DNA from: Bacillota bacterium | GTDB lineage: Bacteria > Bacillota > Clostridia > Acetivibrionales > JAMNXU01 | NCBI GenBank assembly: GCA_023623175.1 | Contig: JAMNXU010000026.1 | Coordinates: 74,383-138,382 of the forward strand | DNA length: 64,000 nucleotides | Direction of reading: 5' to 3' | Shown here: one piece after another, positions 51,457-60,112 of the stretch | Numbering within the stretch: position 1 is the stretch's first letter | How the letters are laid out: the number at the start of each line of letters is the position of its first letter | Position numbers and translations under genes: made by a program | The notes under the pieces: model-generated | Database searches by the model: none | What the model saw: only the letters and a program-made list of their open reading frames with translations | What the model was told of the DNA's origin: nothing

Positions 51457-51479
51457 CCGGTCCACTCCTTCACATACCG

Positions 51480-51745
51480 ATATATAATCATGCTTGTGCC
51501 CGCCATGCCTTTTCCAGGTTAAATGCATACCATGTTTTATTCCATGCCATGCTTTTTAATTTAAATGCATGCCATGTTAATCAGGTTTTACACTTGCTTC
51601 ACATGGCATGCATTCCGCATGGACTGACCATCATTGTATGCGTTTTGCCGCATGTCCTGATCATCGTGGCATGCTTTGCCGCATGGTATTGCCGCATAAC
51701 TTTATTATTGCATGGCATTCATTATATCATATGCCTGTAGAATGC
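51480..51745. repeat. GCATGC-word spacer
   Basis: The 416-base gap between ctp and the M23 peptidase gene is dense in CATGC, GCATG and CCATG words, including ATGCATACCATG, ATGCATGCCATG, CATGGCATGC, GTGGCATGC and TTGCCGCAT (twice). Copies are degenerate and irregularly spaced. No gene seen. Confidence 0.75.
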
Positions 51746-51754
51746 CCCTCATGA

Positions 51755-51781
51755 GAATAATAAACCCGGAAAACTTCCGGG
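51755..51781 (-). terminator. terminator of the ftsEX-M23 unit
   Basis: CCCGGAA (51765-51771) and TTCCGGG (51775-51781) with a three-base loop, followed on the minus strand by TTTATTATT. Confidence 0.8.
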
Positions 51782-51872
51782 CCAGTGTATATTCGATCTC
51801 CAGTTTTTTTAAGATTTTTTGCGTGATCATCCGACTTTATGAGTTTTTGTCAGATCATCTGATTAAATGCTT

Positions 51873-53003
51873 TTAAGGCTTTACATAGTTCAAGGGATTT
51901 GTTGTGGCGCCGTTGACAATAACTTCAAAGTGGAGGTGAGGTCCCGTGGACCAGCCTGTGCTTCCGACCAGTGCTATTACACTGCCTGCTTCCACTTTGT
52001 CTCCGACTTTAACCAGTATTTTGCTGGCATGGGCGTACAGCGTCGCAACTCCGCCTCCATGGTCAATGATAACCGTGTTCCCGTATCCGTTCTGCCATCC
52101 TGCAACGATAACGGTTCCCTTCTGCGCCGCTAATATGGAAGTTCCAAAACCGGCTCCTATGTCAATGCCCGTATGGAGTTTGTACACTCTCAGGATCGGG
52201 TGCAGCCTCATGCCATAGGGTGAAGTTATTGTCCTGGAAGCCGCGGAAGGCCATACCATCGCTCCGCTGGCATACGTGGTGTTTTTGCTCATCAGGGCCT
52301 GTATGCTGCGTGCCAGCTCGGCGGAAATCCGGATTAATTCATCCTCCTGTCTTTCATATTCCTCGAGCGTCATGTTCAGCCTTCTGATTTCCGATTCCTT
52401 TGCCGCCCTCGATGTTTTCAGTTGCTCTATGTTCTGCTGAAGCTGCTTTGCCCTGTCGCTGAGCTCTTTTCTTATAAGCTCCATTTCCATCTTTTTTAAC
52501 TCGTGATCTTTTTTTGCAGCTTCAAGTTCCTCGAGCAGTTTTGTATCCTTTTGGGATATCCTGACCAGGTACTCAAGCCGTTCAAAGAAATTGAGAAGAC
52601 TGGTGGAATTCAAAAGTGTTTCCATGGCTGATATACCTGAAACCTGGTACATTGCCTTCAGTCTTTTAGCATAAAGGTCTCTCTGCCTCTGATATTCAGC
52701 TTCCGTATCCTGGATTGTCTGCTCAATGGACTGAATTTCCTGCTGGACTGCCTCAAATTCCTTGAGAAGCTCTTCATACTCCTTGCTGCGCTGGTTTTCT
52801 GCGCTGAGCAGCTGTTCCTTCTGGGTCTCAATCTGCTGCAGCTTTTTCTGCGTTTCGGTCTTCTTTCTTTCTATTTGCGAAAGCTGGCTGTCAATGTTCT
52901 GTTTTTTGTTTTGAATTTCGGACAACTGGTCGGCTGTAACCGGAAACGAGCACAACGTCAAAAACATCGCCAGCAGCAAAGTAATGGCTATCGGCTTCCT
53001 CAT
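51873..53003 (-). CDS. EnvC/PcsB-type M23 peptidase with coiled coil
   Basis: 376 residues. A signal peptide (about 1-24) is followed by two long coiled-coil segments (about 25-120 and 150-225) rich in Gln, Glu and Lys. The C-terminal LytM domain has zinc ligands in LHTGIDIGAG and HLHFE, and LYAHASKILVKVGDKV. Domain order matches EnvC-like proteins, which are activated by FtsEX to cleave septal peptidoglycan or activate amidases. The LytM zinc residues appear intact, so it may be catalytic itself. It is directly downstream of ftsE-ftsX. Confidence 0.92.
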   Translation of the reverse strand: MRKPIAITLLLAMFLTLCSFPVTADQLSEIQNKKQNIDSQLSQIERKKTETQKKLQQIETQKEQLLSAENQRSKEYEELLKEFEAVQQEIQSIEQTIQDTEAEYQRQRDLYAKRLKAMYQVSGISAMETLLNSTSLLNFFERLEYLVRISQKDTKLLEELEAAKKDHELKKMEMELIRKELSDRAKQLQQNIEQLKTSRAAKESEIRRLNMTLEEYERQEDELIRISAELARSIQALMSKNTTYASGAMVWPSAASRTITSPYGMRLHPILRVYKLHTGIDIGAGFGTSILAAQKGTVIVAGWQNGYGNTVIIDHGGGVATLYAHASKILVKVGDKVEAGSVIALVGSTGWSTGPHLHFEVIVNGATTNPLNYVKP

Positions 53004-53086
53004 TTGTCACATTTACCCCCTGAAAAAGCTTCCGTTAATATATTAATCCATCCGCACCACTTATATCAATACTTTGACTAACTTAT

Positions 53087-53119
53087 ATCAAAGCCTCAGG
53101 CTTAAATCAAACCCTCAGG
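53087..53119. repeat. 14-base direct repeat over the ftsX stop codon
   Basis: ATCAAAGCCTCAGG (53087-53100) and ATCAAACCCTCAGG (53106-53119), 13 of 14 identical, period 19. The second includes the ftsX stop codon (53107-53109). Confidence 0.75.
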
Positions 53120-54006
53120 TGCTTCCTCACGGAAATCATGCTTCCAAGGCACCCGACCGAACTTCCGATCAGGAGAAGCAGTCCGAACACCTTAGACGCA
53201 ATATCCCTCAATGCCGCAATCGATATGAAGTTAATACTGAGCCTCGTTACGTCGCTGTGAAAATTGCTCTCGATGGATGAATATCCGTAGCAAAGCAATA
53301 TAAAGGCCAAAACAGCGCCCGCAATCCCTATTATAACACCTTCTACCACAAATGGCCAGCGGATGAACCAGTCAGTGGCGCCTATATACTTCATTATGTT
53401 TATCTCTTTTCTTCTTGCGAACACCGTGAGCCTTATTGTATTAGAAATAATGAACACTGAGATTCCCGTCAAAAGTGCTACAAAAGCAGTGCTTATCCAC
53501 TTGACCCAGCTGTTGATCCTGTTCATTATGTCAATGACTCTCTGGGAATACCTCACCGATTCAATGCCGAAAATGCCCTTAATTTCTTCCACGAGCTCCG
53601 GCGTCCTGGAAGTATCCTTTATATTAATGATAAAGGACACGGGCATAATATTCTCGCTGTAGCCTTCGAGCATCTCTTCCCTGTTGTCGAGCATTTCCTT
53701 CAGCTTTTCAAACGCCTCTTTCCTCGTGACCATCTGGACCGATTCAATTTTGTCGTTATTCATCAACATCTCCTTAACCTGGTTTATCTCCTCGTCGTTC
53801 AGTTCCGTGTAACAAAAGGCTTCAAGCTCGGGCTGTTCCTGGAAAGCCTTTATGTTGTAGTTCAGGTTAAGTATTATAGCAAAAAATATGCCGAATATCA
53901 GCAAAGTGGCTGTAACTATGCTGACCGAGGCAAGAGACATTAATTTATTTCTATACGTATTTAAAAAACCCTCTTTAACTATATATTTTATTGTCCTTAT
54001 CTTCAT
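53107..54006 (-). CDS. ftsX: cell division protein FtsX
   Basis: 299 residues with four membrane segments: about 22-45, 165-190, 215-240 and 270-290. A large extracellular domain lies between the first two (ELEAFCYTELNDEEINQVKEML, SVQMVTRKEAFEKLKEM). It is the membrane part of FtsEX, which transmits ATP hydrolysis to a cell-wall hydrolase, here probably the M23 peptidase downstream. The start overlaps the end of ftsE by 32 bases. Confidence 0.93.
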   Translation of the reverse strand: MKIRTIKYIVKEGFLNTYRNKLMSLASVSIVTATLLIFGIFFAIILNLNYNIKAFQEQPELEAFCYTELNDEEINQVKEMLMNNDKIESVQMVTRKEAFEKLKEMLDNREEMLEGYSENIMPVSFIINIKDTSRTPELVEEIKGIFGIESVRYSQRVIDIMNRINSWVKWISTAFVALLTGISVFIISNTIRLTVFARRKEINIMKYIGATDWFIRWPFVVEGVIIGIAGAVLAFILLCYGYSSIESNFHSDVTRLSINFISIAALRDIASKVFGLLLLIGSSVGCLGSMISVRKHLRV

Positions 54007-54682
54007 CCCCGTAGATCCCCTTTTCCTGGTCCCTGACTATTTGCCCCCTGTCAAGGGCAACCACTCTCTTCTTCATTGCATCGACTATGGACTTCTCGTG
54101 GGTCGCCACTATGACGGTTGTCCCGCGCTGATTTATCTCGCTGAGAAGCTTCATGATTTCCAGCGAAATCTCAGGATCAAGATTGCCCGTGGGCTCATCG
54201 GCAATCAGCAGCGAGGGGTTGTTTACGAGTGCCCTTGCCAGTGCCACCCTCTGCTGTTCGCCGCCCGACAGCTGGTCGGGGTACACATCGGCCTTTTTGC
54301 TGAGTCCCACGAGCGCCAGGGCCATTGGAACCTGCCTCCTGATTTCCTTTGGCGTGGCTTCCACTATCTGCATCGCAAACGCAACATTTTCATAAACCGT
54401 TTTATGCTGAAGCAGCCTGAAGTCCTGAAAAACTATGCCGAGGCTCCTCCTCAGGTAGGGTATCTTGTTTCTCGGCAACGTGGAGATGTTGTAACCGTTA
54501 ACAATTACTTCTCCCTCCGTCGGGTCCTCTTCCTTCATTATCAGCTTTATCAGCGTGGACTTGCCGGACCCGCTCGGGCCTATTACGAAAACAAATTCGC
54601 CCTTCCTTATTTTAAGGTTAATATCCCGCAATGCCACGGTACCGTTCGGATACCTTTTCATTACATTTCTGAATTCAACCAT
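53975..54682 (-). CDS. ftsE: cell division ATPase FtsE
   Basis: 235 residues of an ABC ATPase. Walker A IGPSGSGKSTLIK, Q-loop VFQDFRLL, signature LSGGEQQRVALARA and Walker B LLIADEPTGNLD are intact. It starts MVEFRNVMKRYPNG, as FtsE does. It powers FtsX. The C-terminus (about 12 residues, rich in Asp and Lys) runs past the ftsX start. The upstream CdaR-like gene ends two bases before it, so they share a transcript. Confidence 0.95.
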   Translation of the reverse strand: MVEFRNVMKRYPNGTVALRDINLKIRKGEFVFVIGPSGSGKSTLIKLIMKEEDPTEGEVIVNGYNISTLPRNKIPYLRRSLGIVFQDFRLLQHKTVYENVAFAMQIVEATPKEIRRQVPMALALVGLSKKADVYPDQLSGGEQQRVALARALVNNPSLLIADEPTGNLDPEISLEIMKLLSEINQRGTTVIVATHEKSIVDAMKKRVVALDRGQIVRDQEKGIYGDEDKDNKIYS

Positions 54683-54684
54683 TT

Positions 54685-55758
54685 TTATCTCCTGCTGTCG
54701 ATATAGTTTTTTACAAGCATCGCTACCTTGAACACGACTGCGTCATCAAATTTCCTCAGGTCAAGGCCGGTAAGCTTCTGTATCTTGTCAAGACGGTAAA
54801 CCAGTGTATTCCTGTGCACAAAAAGCTGCCGGGATGTTTCGCTTACATTCAGGCTGTTTTTAAAGAAACTGTGGATCGTGTGCATTGTTTCATCATCCAG
54901 CGATTCAAAGGATCCATCCTTAAAAACCTCATCCAGAAAAGCGTTGCATGCATCTTCGGGCAGCTTGTATATTAATCTTCCGATACCTAAATCATCGTAC
55001 TTCTTTATTCTCTTGTCACTGTCAAAGATCATGCCGATTGTCAGCGCAAGATCCGCTTCGGCGTAGGACCTGGAAAGATCCCTCAGGTTTGACACCACGG
55101 GACCAATGCCGACAAACACGTTCTCCATGAGTTCCGCATTCAGCGTATCGGCAATGGTTTCGGCAACCCTGTAAACCTCTTCGCCTTCGGCGGATCCCGC
55201 CAGTTCCCTTATGAGCGCGATTTTTTCGTCCTCTATTACAAAAACCGTGTCCTTCTGCTTGTTAGGAAACATTCCCTGCAGCACGTCACAGGCATAGGAC
55301 TCGCTGCGTGGTTCGGTTTTAACCAGGTATACCACTCTTTCCGAGTCCGGCGTTATACGGTAAAGCCTTGAATTGAGAGCAATATCGCCTGCCGCCAAGC
55401 CGCCCCTGAGCACTGCCTTCAGAAAATTGATCCTGCTGCTTCTGTCATCCGTAAGCTGCCTGATGTTCAAAACATTCATGGATAAAAGCGAAAGGTATTT
55501 TTCGAATTGTTCCCCGGTTCCCTTTACAAACACGATATACTCAAAGCGGTTCCTGATATACAGCTTTTGCAGCGTATAACCGCCGGATACCCCGGTTTTG
55601 CTTTTCAAAGACAGAAATTCCCGTGCAGGTTGGCTCACACTGTTGATTTTGCTGCCGTCGGAGCATGCAATTACAACTCCGTTTTCATCCGCAATGCCAA
55701 ATTCCGCATTAACAAGCTCACTTGCTTTTGTAACCGCATTTTGCAGCAAATCCAGCAC
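54685..55758 (-). CDS. PucR/CdaR-type transcription regulator
   Basis: 357 residues. There is an N-terminal sensory region, a central GGDEF-like PucR fold (about 150-260) and a C-terminal HTH_30 domain (FFKNSLNVSETSRQLFVHRNTLVYRLDKIQKLTGLDL). CdaR-type regulators respond to small metabolites; the ligand here is not evident. The start is the GTG at 55758 because GGAGG lies seven bases before it. Its stop is two bases from ftsE, so it heads a regulator-ftsE-ftsX-M23 transcript, which is unusual enough to suggest it adjusts cell-wall hydrolysis. Confidence 0.85.
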   Translation of the reverse strand: MLDLLQNAVTKASELVNAEFGIADENGVVIACSDGSKINSVSQPAREFLSLKSKTGVSGGYTLQKLYIRNRFEYIVFVKGTGEQFEKYLSLLSMNVLNIRQLTDDRSSRINFLKAVLRGGLAAGDIALNSRLYRITPDSERVVYLVKTEPRSESYACDVLQGMFPNKQKDTVFVIEDEKIALIRELAGSAEGEEVYRVAETIADTLNAELMENVFVGIGPVVSNLRDLSRSYAEADLALTIGMIFDSDKRIKKYDDLGIGRLIYKLPEDACNAFLDEVFKDGSFESLDDETMHTIHSFFKNSLNVSETSRQLFVHRNTLVYRLDKIQKLTGLDLRKFDDAVVFKVAMLVKNYIDSRR

Positions 55759-55941
55759 GGAAATTCCTCCAAACAACCACCCGGCACACCGGCCTCCGTG
55801 TCAGGCGCACAGGGCGCAATGCACAGTCTTTGCTTTAAGTACAATTATACACTAAAAGAACATGATTCAACAACAAAATACAAAATTCATAAACGGAAAT
55901 TTCTTACCATTTACCAAATTCAAGACTTTTCAGAGGCCATA

Positions 55942-55967
55942 CAAAAAGCCCGCTCCTGGGAGCGGGC
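55942..55967 (-). terminator. terminator of the UgpC/MsmK gene
   Basis: GCCCGCTC (55948-55955) and GAGCGGGC (55960-55967), four-base loop, followed on the minus strand by TTTTTGTATGG. Confidence 0.9.
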
Positions 55968-55992
55968 CTGTTTTTGGCAGATTTGTATGATG

Positions 55993-57111
55993 TTAGTTGA
56001 TGATTGTCTTTTCGGTTTCCTTGTCGAAGATGTGAATCTTGTTGGCGTCGATAGCTATCTTTATCTTGTCGCCGACTCTCGCGGTGCTTCTCGGATTCAC
56101 TCTTCCGACGATTACGTTGTTTATGCCTTCAACCTGCATGTAGATCAGGGTTTCGGCACCGAGTCTTTCAACAACGTCCACAACTGCGTTAATCGTGGAA
56201 TCGGGCATCTGTTCAATATATACAGCTTCGTCATGTATAGCCTCGGGCCTGAAACCGATTATAACTTCCTTGTCGTCGTAACCGGTTCCTGCAAGTTTCT
56301 TGGCTTTGCCTTCGGGCAGCTTGATGTCGTGTCTTCCGAACAGCAGGTGGTATTCTCCGTCGCGGTTTTCAATTGTAGCCTTGACGAAGTTCATCTGCGG
56401 CGTTCCGATAAATCCTGCGACGAACAGGTTTGCAGGTTTTTCGTACAGAGCCGTAGGTGTGTCAACCTGCTGGATGATACCATCCTTCATAACGACGATT
56501 CTTGTACCCATCGTCATAGCTTCTACCTGGTCGTGGGTAACGTAAATGAACGTCGTATCGAGTCTCTGGTGGAGTCTTGTGAGCTCCGTTCTCATCTGGG
56601 CCCTCAGTTTTGCGTCGAGGTTTGACAGCGGCTCGTCCATAAGGAATACCTTGGGTTCACGGACTATGGCGCGGCCCAGCGCAACTCTCTGTCTCTGACC
56701 GCCGGACAGAGCCTTCGGTTTTCTGTCAAGCAGGTGTTCGATACCCAGGATCCTTGCAGCTTCATGAACTTTTCTCTTGATTTCTTCTTTCGGGGTCTTT
56801 CTGAGCTTGAGACCGAAAGCCATGTTATCAAACACAGTCATGTGAGGATACAGCGCGTAGTTCTGGAAAACCATCGCGATGTCTCTGTCCTTCGGCGCTA
56901 TATCGTTAACAAGCCTGTCGCCGATATAGATTTCGCCTTCGGTTATCTCTTCGAGTCCTGCGACCATTCTCAGCGTCGTTGTTTTACCACATCCTGACGG
57001 TCCGACCAATATAATGAATTCCTTGTCCTCAATATCAAGGTTGAAATTGTTTACGGCTGTAACCCCGCCAGGGAACTTTTTGGTGACATTTCTGAACTTT
57101 ACGTTTGCCAT
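55993..57111 (-). CDS. UgpC/MsmK-type ABC ATPase for sugar importers
   Basis: 372 residues. The nucleotide-binding domain has Walker A GPSGCGKTTTLRMVAGL, signature ALSGGQRQRVALGRAI and Walker B VFLMDEPLSNLDAKLR. A C-terminal TOBE/MalK regulatory domain (about 235-372) includes IGFRPEAIHDEAV and VGRVNPRSTARVGDKIKIAID. Standalone ATPases of this kind serve several carbohydrate importers encoded elsewhere. AGGGAGG precedes the ATG at 57111. No permease or binding-protein gene is adjacent. Confidence 0.93.
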   Translation of the reverse strand: MANVKFRNVTKKFPGGVTAVNNFNLDIEDKEFIILVGPSGCGKTTTLRMVAGLEEITEGEIYIGDRLVNDIAPKDRDIAMVFQNYALYPHMTVFDNMAFGLKLRKTPKEEIKRKVHEAARILGIEHLLDRKPKALSGGQRQRVALGRAIVREPKVFLMDEPLSNLDAKLRAQMRTELTRLHQRLDTTFIYVTHDQVEAMTMGTRIVVMKDGIIQQVDTPTALYEKPANLFVAGFIGTPQMNFVKATIENRDGEYHLLFGRHDIKLPEGKAKKLAGTGYDDKEVIIGFRPEAIHDEAVYIEQMPDSTINAVVDVVERLGAETLIYMQVEGINNVIVGRVNPRSTARVGDKIKIAIDANKIHIFDKETEKTIIN

Positions 57112-57516
57112 GAAGTAACCTCCCTTAATTATAAGCATACCGCCGTTATGTTATCATATGGCTTTATGCTATAAATATAACACTCAAACGCCGCCTCTTC
57201 TATTATCCTTTTTAACAAATTTGACCGGGGGTATTTAGTAAATTTGTATATGCTGTTTGCATAAACACCTGTACTAATCGAAAATAATAAATTATTTGAT
57301 TGTAATAATTAATTCAACAAATCAAAATGATTAATTCAACAAATTAAAAATAATTAACTCAACAGTTCAAAAATAAATTCATTTGTATAAATTATCAATA
57401 AGCAATGCATAAATCACCAAAAAGCTGTTGCATGGATTAAAAAAACATTTGCAAAGTTTACAAAAAACATTTATTCATAGTGAGAAAATATTTGTTCATT
57501 GTTGTATTAATTATTG
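57112..57516. repeat. self-similar AT-rich spacer before argB
   Basis: From about 57290 AATTCAACAAAT, AATTCAACAAAT, AACTCAACAGTT and related words recur with a period of roughly 25 bases. AAACATTT recurs near 57445 and 57466. CATTTATTCAT near 57468 resembles a second ARG box. No gene seen. Confidence 0.6.
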
Positions 57517-57545
57517 TTGCATTTTTATACCTGCGGATGTATAAT
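57517..57545 (+). promoter_or_regulatory. argB promoter with overlapping ARG box
   Basis: TTGCAT (57517-57522), 17-base spacer, TATAAT (57540-57545). TGCATTTTTATACC (57518-57531) overlaps the -35 and resembles the ArgR operator half-palindrome TGAATWWWWATTCA. The argD promoter has the same layout. Confidence 0.6.
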
Positions 57546-57641
57546 TATAAATCAATCGGCATGCAAATGCATACAGAGTGTAACACAAGCTGCTCAGAGC
57601 CGGCAAGAACGGCCTGACACGGTAAGAAACGGGGGACCATT

Positions 57642-58544
57642 ATGAAAGACCTTATTAAAAAAGCGGAAATCCTGATTGAAGCGTTGCCGTACATACAGAA
57701 ACTTTACGGCAAAACCATTGTAATCAAGTACGGCGGCAATGCCATGATTTCGGAAGATTTGAAAAATTCCGTGATGGAAGACATCACTCTGCTTAAATAT
57801 ATAGGAATGAATCCCATCGTGGTTCACGGAGGCGGACCTGACATCAGCAGCACGTTAAAAAAGCTTAACATCGAAAGCCGGTTTGTCAACGGTCTCAGGG
57901 TGACCGACGCCGCCACCATGGAAGTCGCCCAGATGGTGCTCGTGGGAAAAACAAACAAGGAAATCGTGTCGCTGCTGAACCAAAAGGGCGGCAAGGCCAT
58001 CGGTCTGTGCGGCATAGACGGGCACCTTATCGAGTGCGAGCAGTACAGGGCCATGGCTGACGGCAAGTGGATTGATCTGGGTTATGTCGGTCAGATAGTG
58101 AAAATCAACTCGAAAGTGCTGGACCTGATAGCAAAGGATGAATACATACCCGTTGTGGCGCCTATAGGGGTAGGTAAGGACGGTCAAAGCTACAACATAA
58201 ACGCCGATACCGTGGCCTCGGAAATTGCGGCGGCCCTTCGCGCCGAAAAACTGATACTTCTCACCGACGTTGAAGGAATAAAGCTTTCTGCCGACAGCAA
58301 TGAAATAATCCCGGTCCTGACCGTTCCCGAGGCCTACGAGCTCATTGAAAAAAAGGTAATAAGCGGCGGAATGATACCCAAGGTTCTGGGCTGTATCGAT
58401 GCTCTCAACAGGGGCGTAGGCAGGACCCACATAATTGACGGCAGGATTCCCCATTGCATACTGCTTGAAATATTCACAAACAAGGGAATCGGAACAATGA
58501 TAACCAAGGAAAAAGTCCCTTACCACAGCACTGAAAAGCTGTAA
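57642..58544 (+). CDS. argB: acetylglutamate kinase
   Basis: 300 residues of the amino-acid kinase fold. The glycine loops VIKYGGNAM and [11 protein letters not shown], substrate loop [15 protein letters not shown] and the nucleotide region [29 protein letters not shown] are present. The C-terminus has the arginine-sensitive type end [28 protein letters not shown], preceded by [11 protein letters not shown]. It phosphorylates N-acetylglutamate in arginine synthesis. GGGGGAC precedes the ATG. It heads an argB-argD-carA-carB run on the plus strand. Confidence 0.96.
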   Translation: MKDLIKKAEILIEALPYIQKLYGKTIVIKYGGNAMISEDLKNSVMEDITLLKYIGMNPIVVHGGGPDISSTLKKLNIESRFVNGLRVTDAATMEVAQMVLVGKTNKEIVSLLNQKGGKAIGLCGIDGHLIECEQYRAMADGKWIDLGYVGQIVKINSKVLDLIAKDEYIPVVAPIGVGKDGQSYNINADTVASEIAAALRAEKLILLTDVEGIKLSADSNEIIPVLTVPEAYELIEKKVISGGMIPKVLGCIDALNRGVGRTHIIDGRIPHCILLEIFTNKGIGTMITKEKVPYHSTEKL

Positions 58545-58730
58545 TTTACAGCTATGCCACGGAGTTAAGCGTATTATTGCTTTTTAGTTTGCGCTTTAAT
58601 TGTTTAAAGTCTTTTTATACACATTGTTTAAAGCCCTTTTTTATACACAGTTTTAAGTTTTACAGAGCTCAGAGCCTAAGACTGTGGATTGTACTGCGGT
58701 TTCAGACTCGGGGCATTTTTATTGATGTTG

Positions 58731-58759
58731 TTGCATTTTTATTCATTGATGTGTATAAT
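58731..58759 (+). promoter_or_regulatory. argD promoter with overlapping ARG box
   Basis: TTGCAT (58731-58736), 17-base spacer, TATAAT (58754-58759). TGCATTTTTATTCA (58732-58745) is close to the ArgR operator consensus and overlaps the -35. The gap before it (58545-58730) repeats TTTAAAGYCTTTTTATACACA twice in degenerate form and holds no gene. Confidence 0.65.
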
Positions 58760-58791
58760 TATTTGTATTATGTACAGGGAGGTTTCCTGCC

Positions 58792-59994
58792 ATGAAACTT
58801 AATGAAATAATCGAAATGGACAGCAAATATTACATGAAAACCTTCGGGAACAGGACGCCCGTCTGTTTCGGACACGGCAAAGGCATGTACCTGTGGGACA
58901 CCGAGGGAAAAAAATACACCGACATGCTCGGCGGGCTCGCGGTAAACGCACTGGGACATTCACACCCCAAACTCGTGGATGCGATTACCTCCCAGGCATG
59001 CAAACTTATACACTGTTCCAACCTGTATTATATAGAAACCCAGGCAAGACTGGCCAAGGTCCTCGTGGAAAACTCATGCGCCGACAGGGTGTTTTTCGCC
59101 AACAGTGGCGCCGAAGCCAATGAGGCGGCTATCAAGCTTGCAAGGATTTATTTCAAGAAAAACGGCCAGCCGGAAAAATATGAAATCATAACGCTTATAA
59201 ACTCCTTTCATGGCAGGACGCTGACAACGGTAGCGGCCACGGGGCAGGAAAAATACCAGAAGCCCTTTGCTCCGCTCACACCCGGTTTCAGGCATGTTCC
59301 TATCAATAATATAGATGAACTTGAAAAAGCAATCGGCGAAAATACCTGCGCCATTATGATGGAGCCGATCCAGGGCGAGAGCGGTGTCAACCCTGTGACC
59401 AAAGAATACGCGCAGGCTGTGCGCAAACTGTGCGATGAAAAGGGCCTTCTCCTTATATTTGATGAAATACAGTGCGGCCTTGGCCGTACGGGAGAACTCT
59501 TCGCATACCTGCACCTGGGCGTCGAACCCGATATATTTACGCTGGCAAAAGCTCTCGGCGGGGGCTTCCCGATAGGAGCCGTCCTCGCGAAGGAACCTGT
59601 AGCAAGCGCCTTTGAAAAAGGCGACCATGGCTCGACCTTCGGAGGAAACCCGCTGGCATGCGCCGCAGGTCTAGCCGTCATGGATGTACTTCTCAACGAC
59701 GGCCTTATTGAAAACGCCCGCAAAATGGGAGCATATCTGAAACATAAGCTTGAGGACCTGAAAGCAAAGTTCCCCAGCATAACGGAAATACGCGGAAAAG
59801 GCCTGATGATCGGTATACAGCTCAACAACAGCAAAGCGGCGTCAATAGCGTCCGGCCTGCTGGGCAAAGGCTATCTTGTCGGAAGCGTAGGCGCCGACAT
59901 AATCAGGCTTCTTCCTCCGCTGGTAATAGAAAAGCACGACATAGACGGCTTTGTGGAAGCCCTGGAAAACGTATTGCAGGAATTACAGGAATGA
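58792..59994 (+). CDS. argD: acetylornithine aminotransferase
   Basis: 400 residues, PLP fold type I class III. NSGAEANEAAIKLAR binds the phosphate, FDEIQCGLGRTGELFAY has the PLP Asp, and the Schiff-base lysine is in FTLAKALGGGFPIGAV. The region HGSTFGGNPLACAAGLA completes the active site. It transfers an amino group to N-acetylglutamate semialdehyde in arginine synthesis. CAGGGAGG precedes the ATG. It has its own ARG-box promoter, unlike a simple argB operon member. Confidence 0.96.
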   Translation: MKLNEIIEMDSKYYMKTFGNRTPVCFGHGKGMYLWDTEGKKYTDMLGGLAVNALGHSHPKLVDAITSQACKLIHCSNLYYIETQARLAKVLVENSCADRVFFANSGAEANEAAIKLARIYFKKNGQPEKYEIITLINSFHGRTLTTVAATGQEKYQKPFAPLTPGFRHVPINNIDELEKAIGENTCAIMMEPIQGESGVNPVTKEYAQAVRKLCDEKGLLLIFDEIQCGLGRTGELFAYLHLGVEPDIFTLAKALGGGFPIGAVLAKEPVASAFEKGDHGSTFGGNPLACAAGLAVMDVLLNDGLIENARKMGAYLKHKLEDLKAKFPSITEIRGKGLMIGIQLNNSKAASIASGLLGKGYLVGSVGADIIRLLPPLVIEKHDIDGFVEALENVLQELQE

Positions 59995-60001
59995 GATAAT
60001 G

Positions 60002-60042
60002 CCGGATTTTTAGGAATTAGGGGCTTCCAATTCCGGATTTTT
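60002..60042. repeat. short direct repeat after argD
   Basis: CCGGATTTTT occurs at 60002-60011 and 60033-60042. AGGAATTA inside the argD end (59978-59985) recurs at 60012-60019. Confidence 0.5.
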
Positions 60043-60112
60043 GGCAAATTCAAAACTTGACTGTCAAAAGACAGAGGACTTAAATTTCAAAAGACTGACT
60101 GGGTGGTATGAA

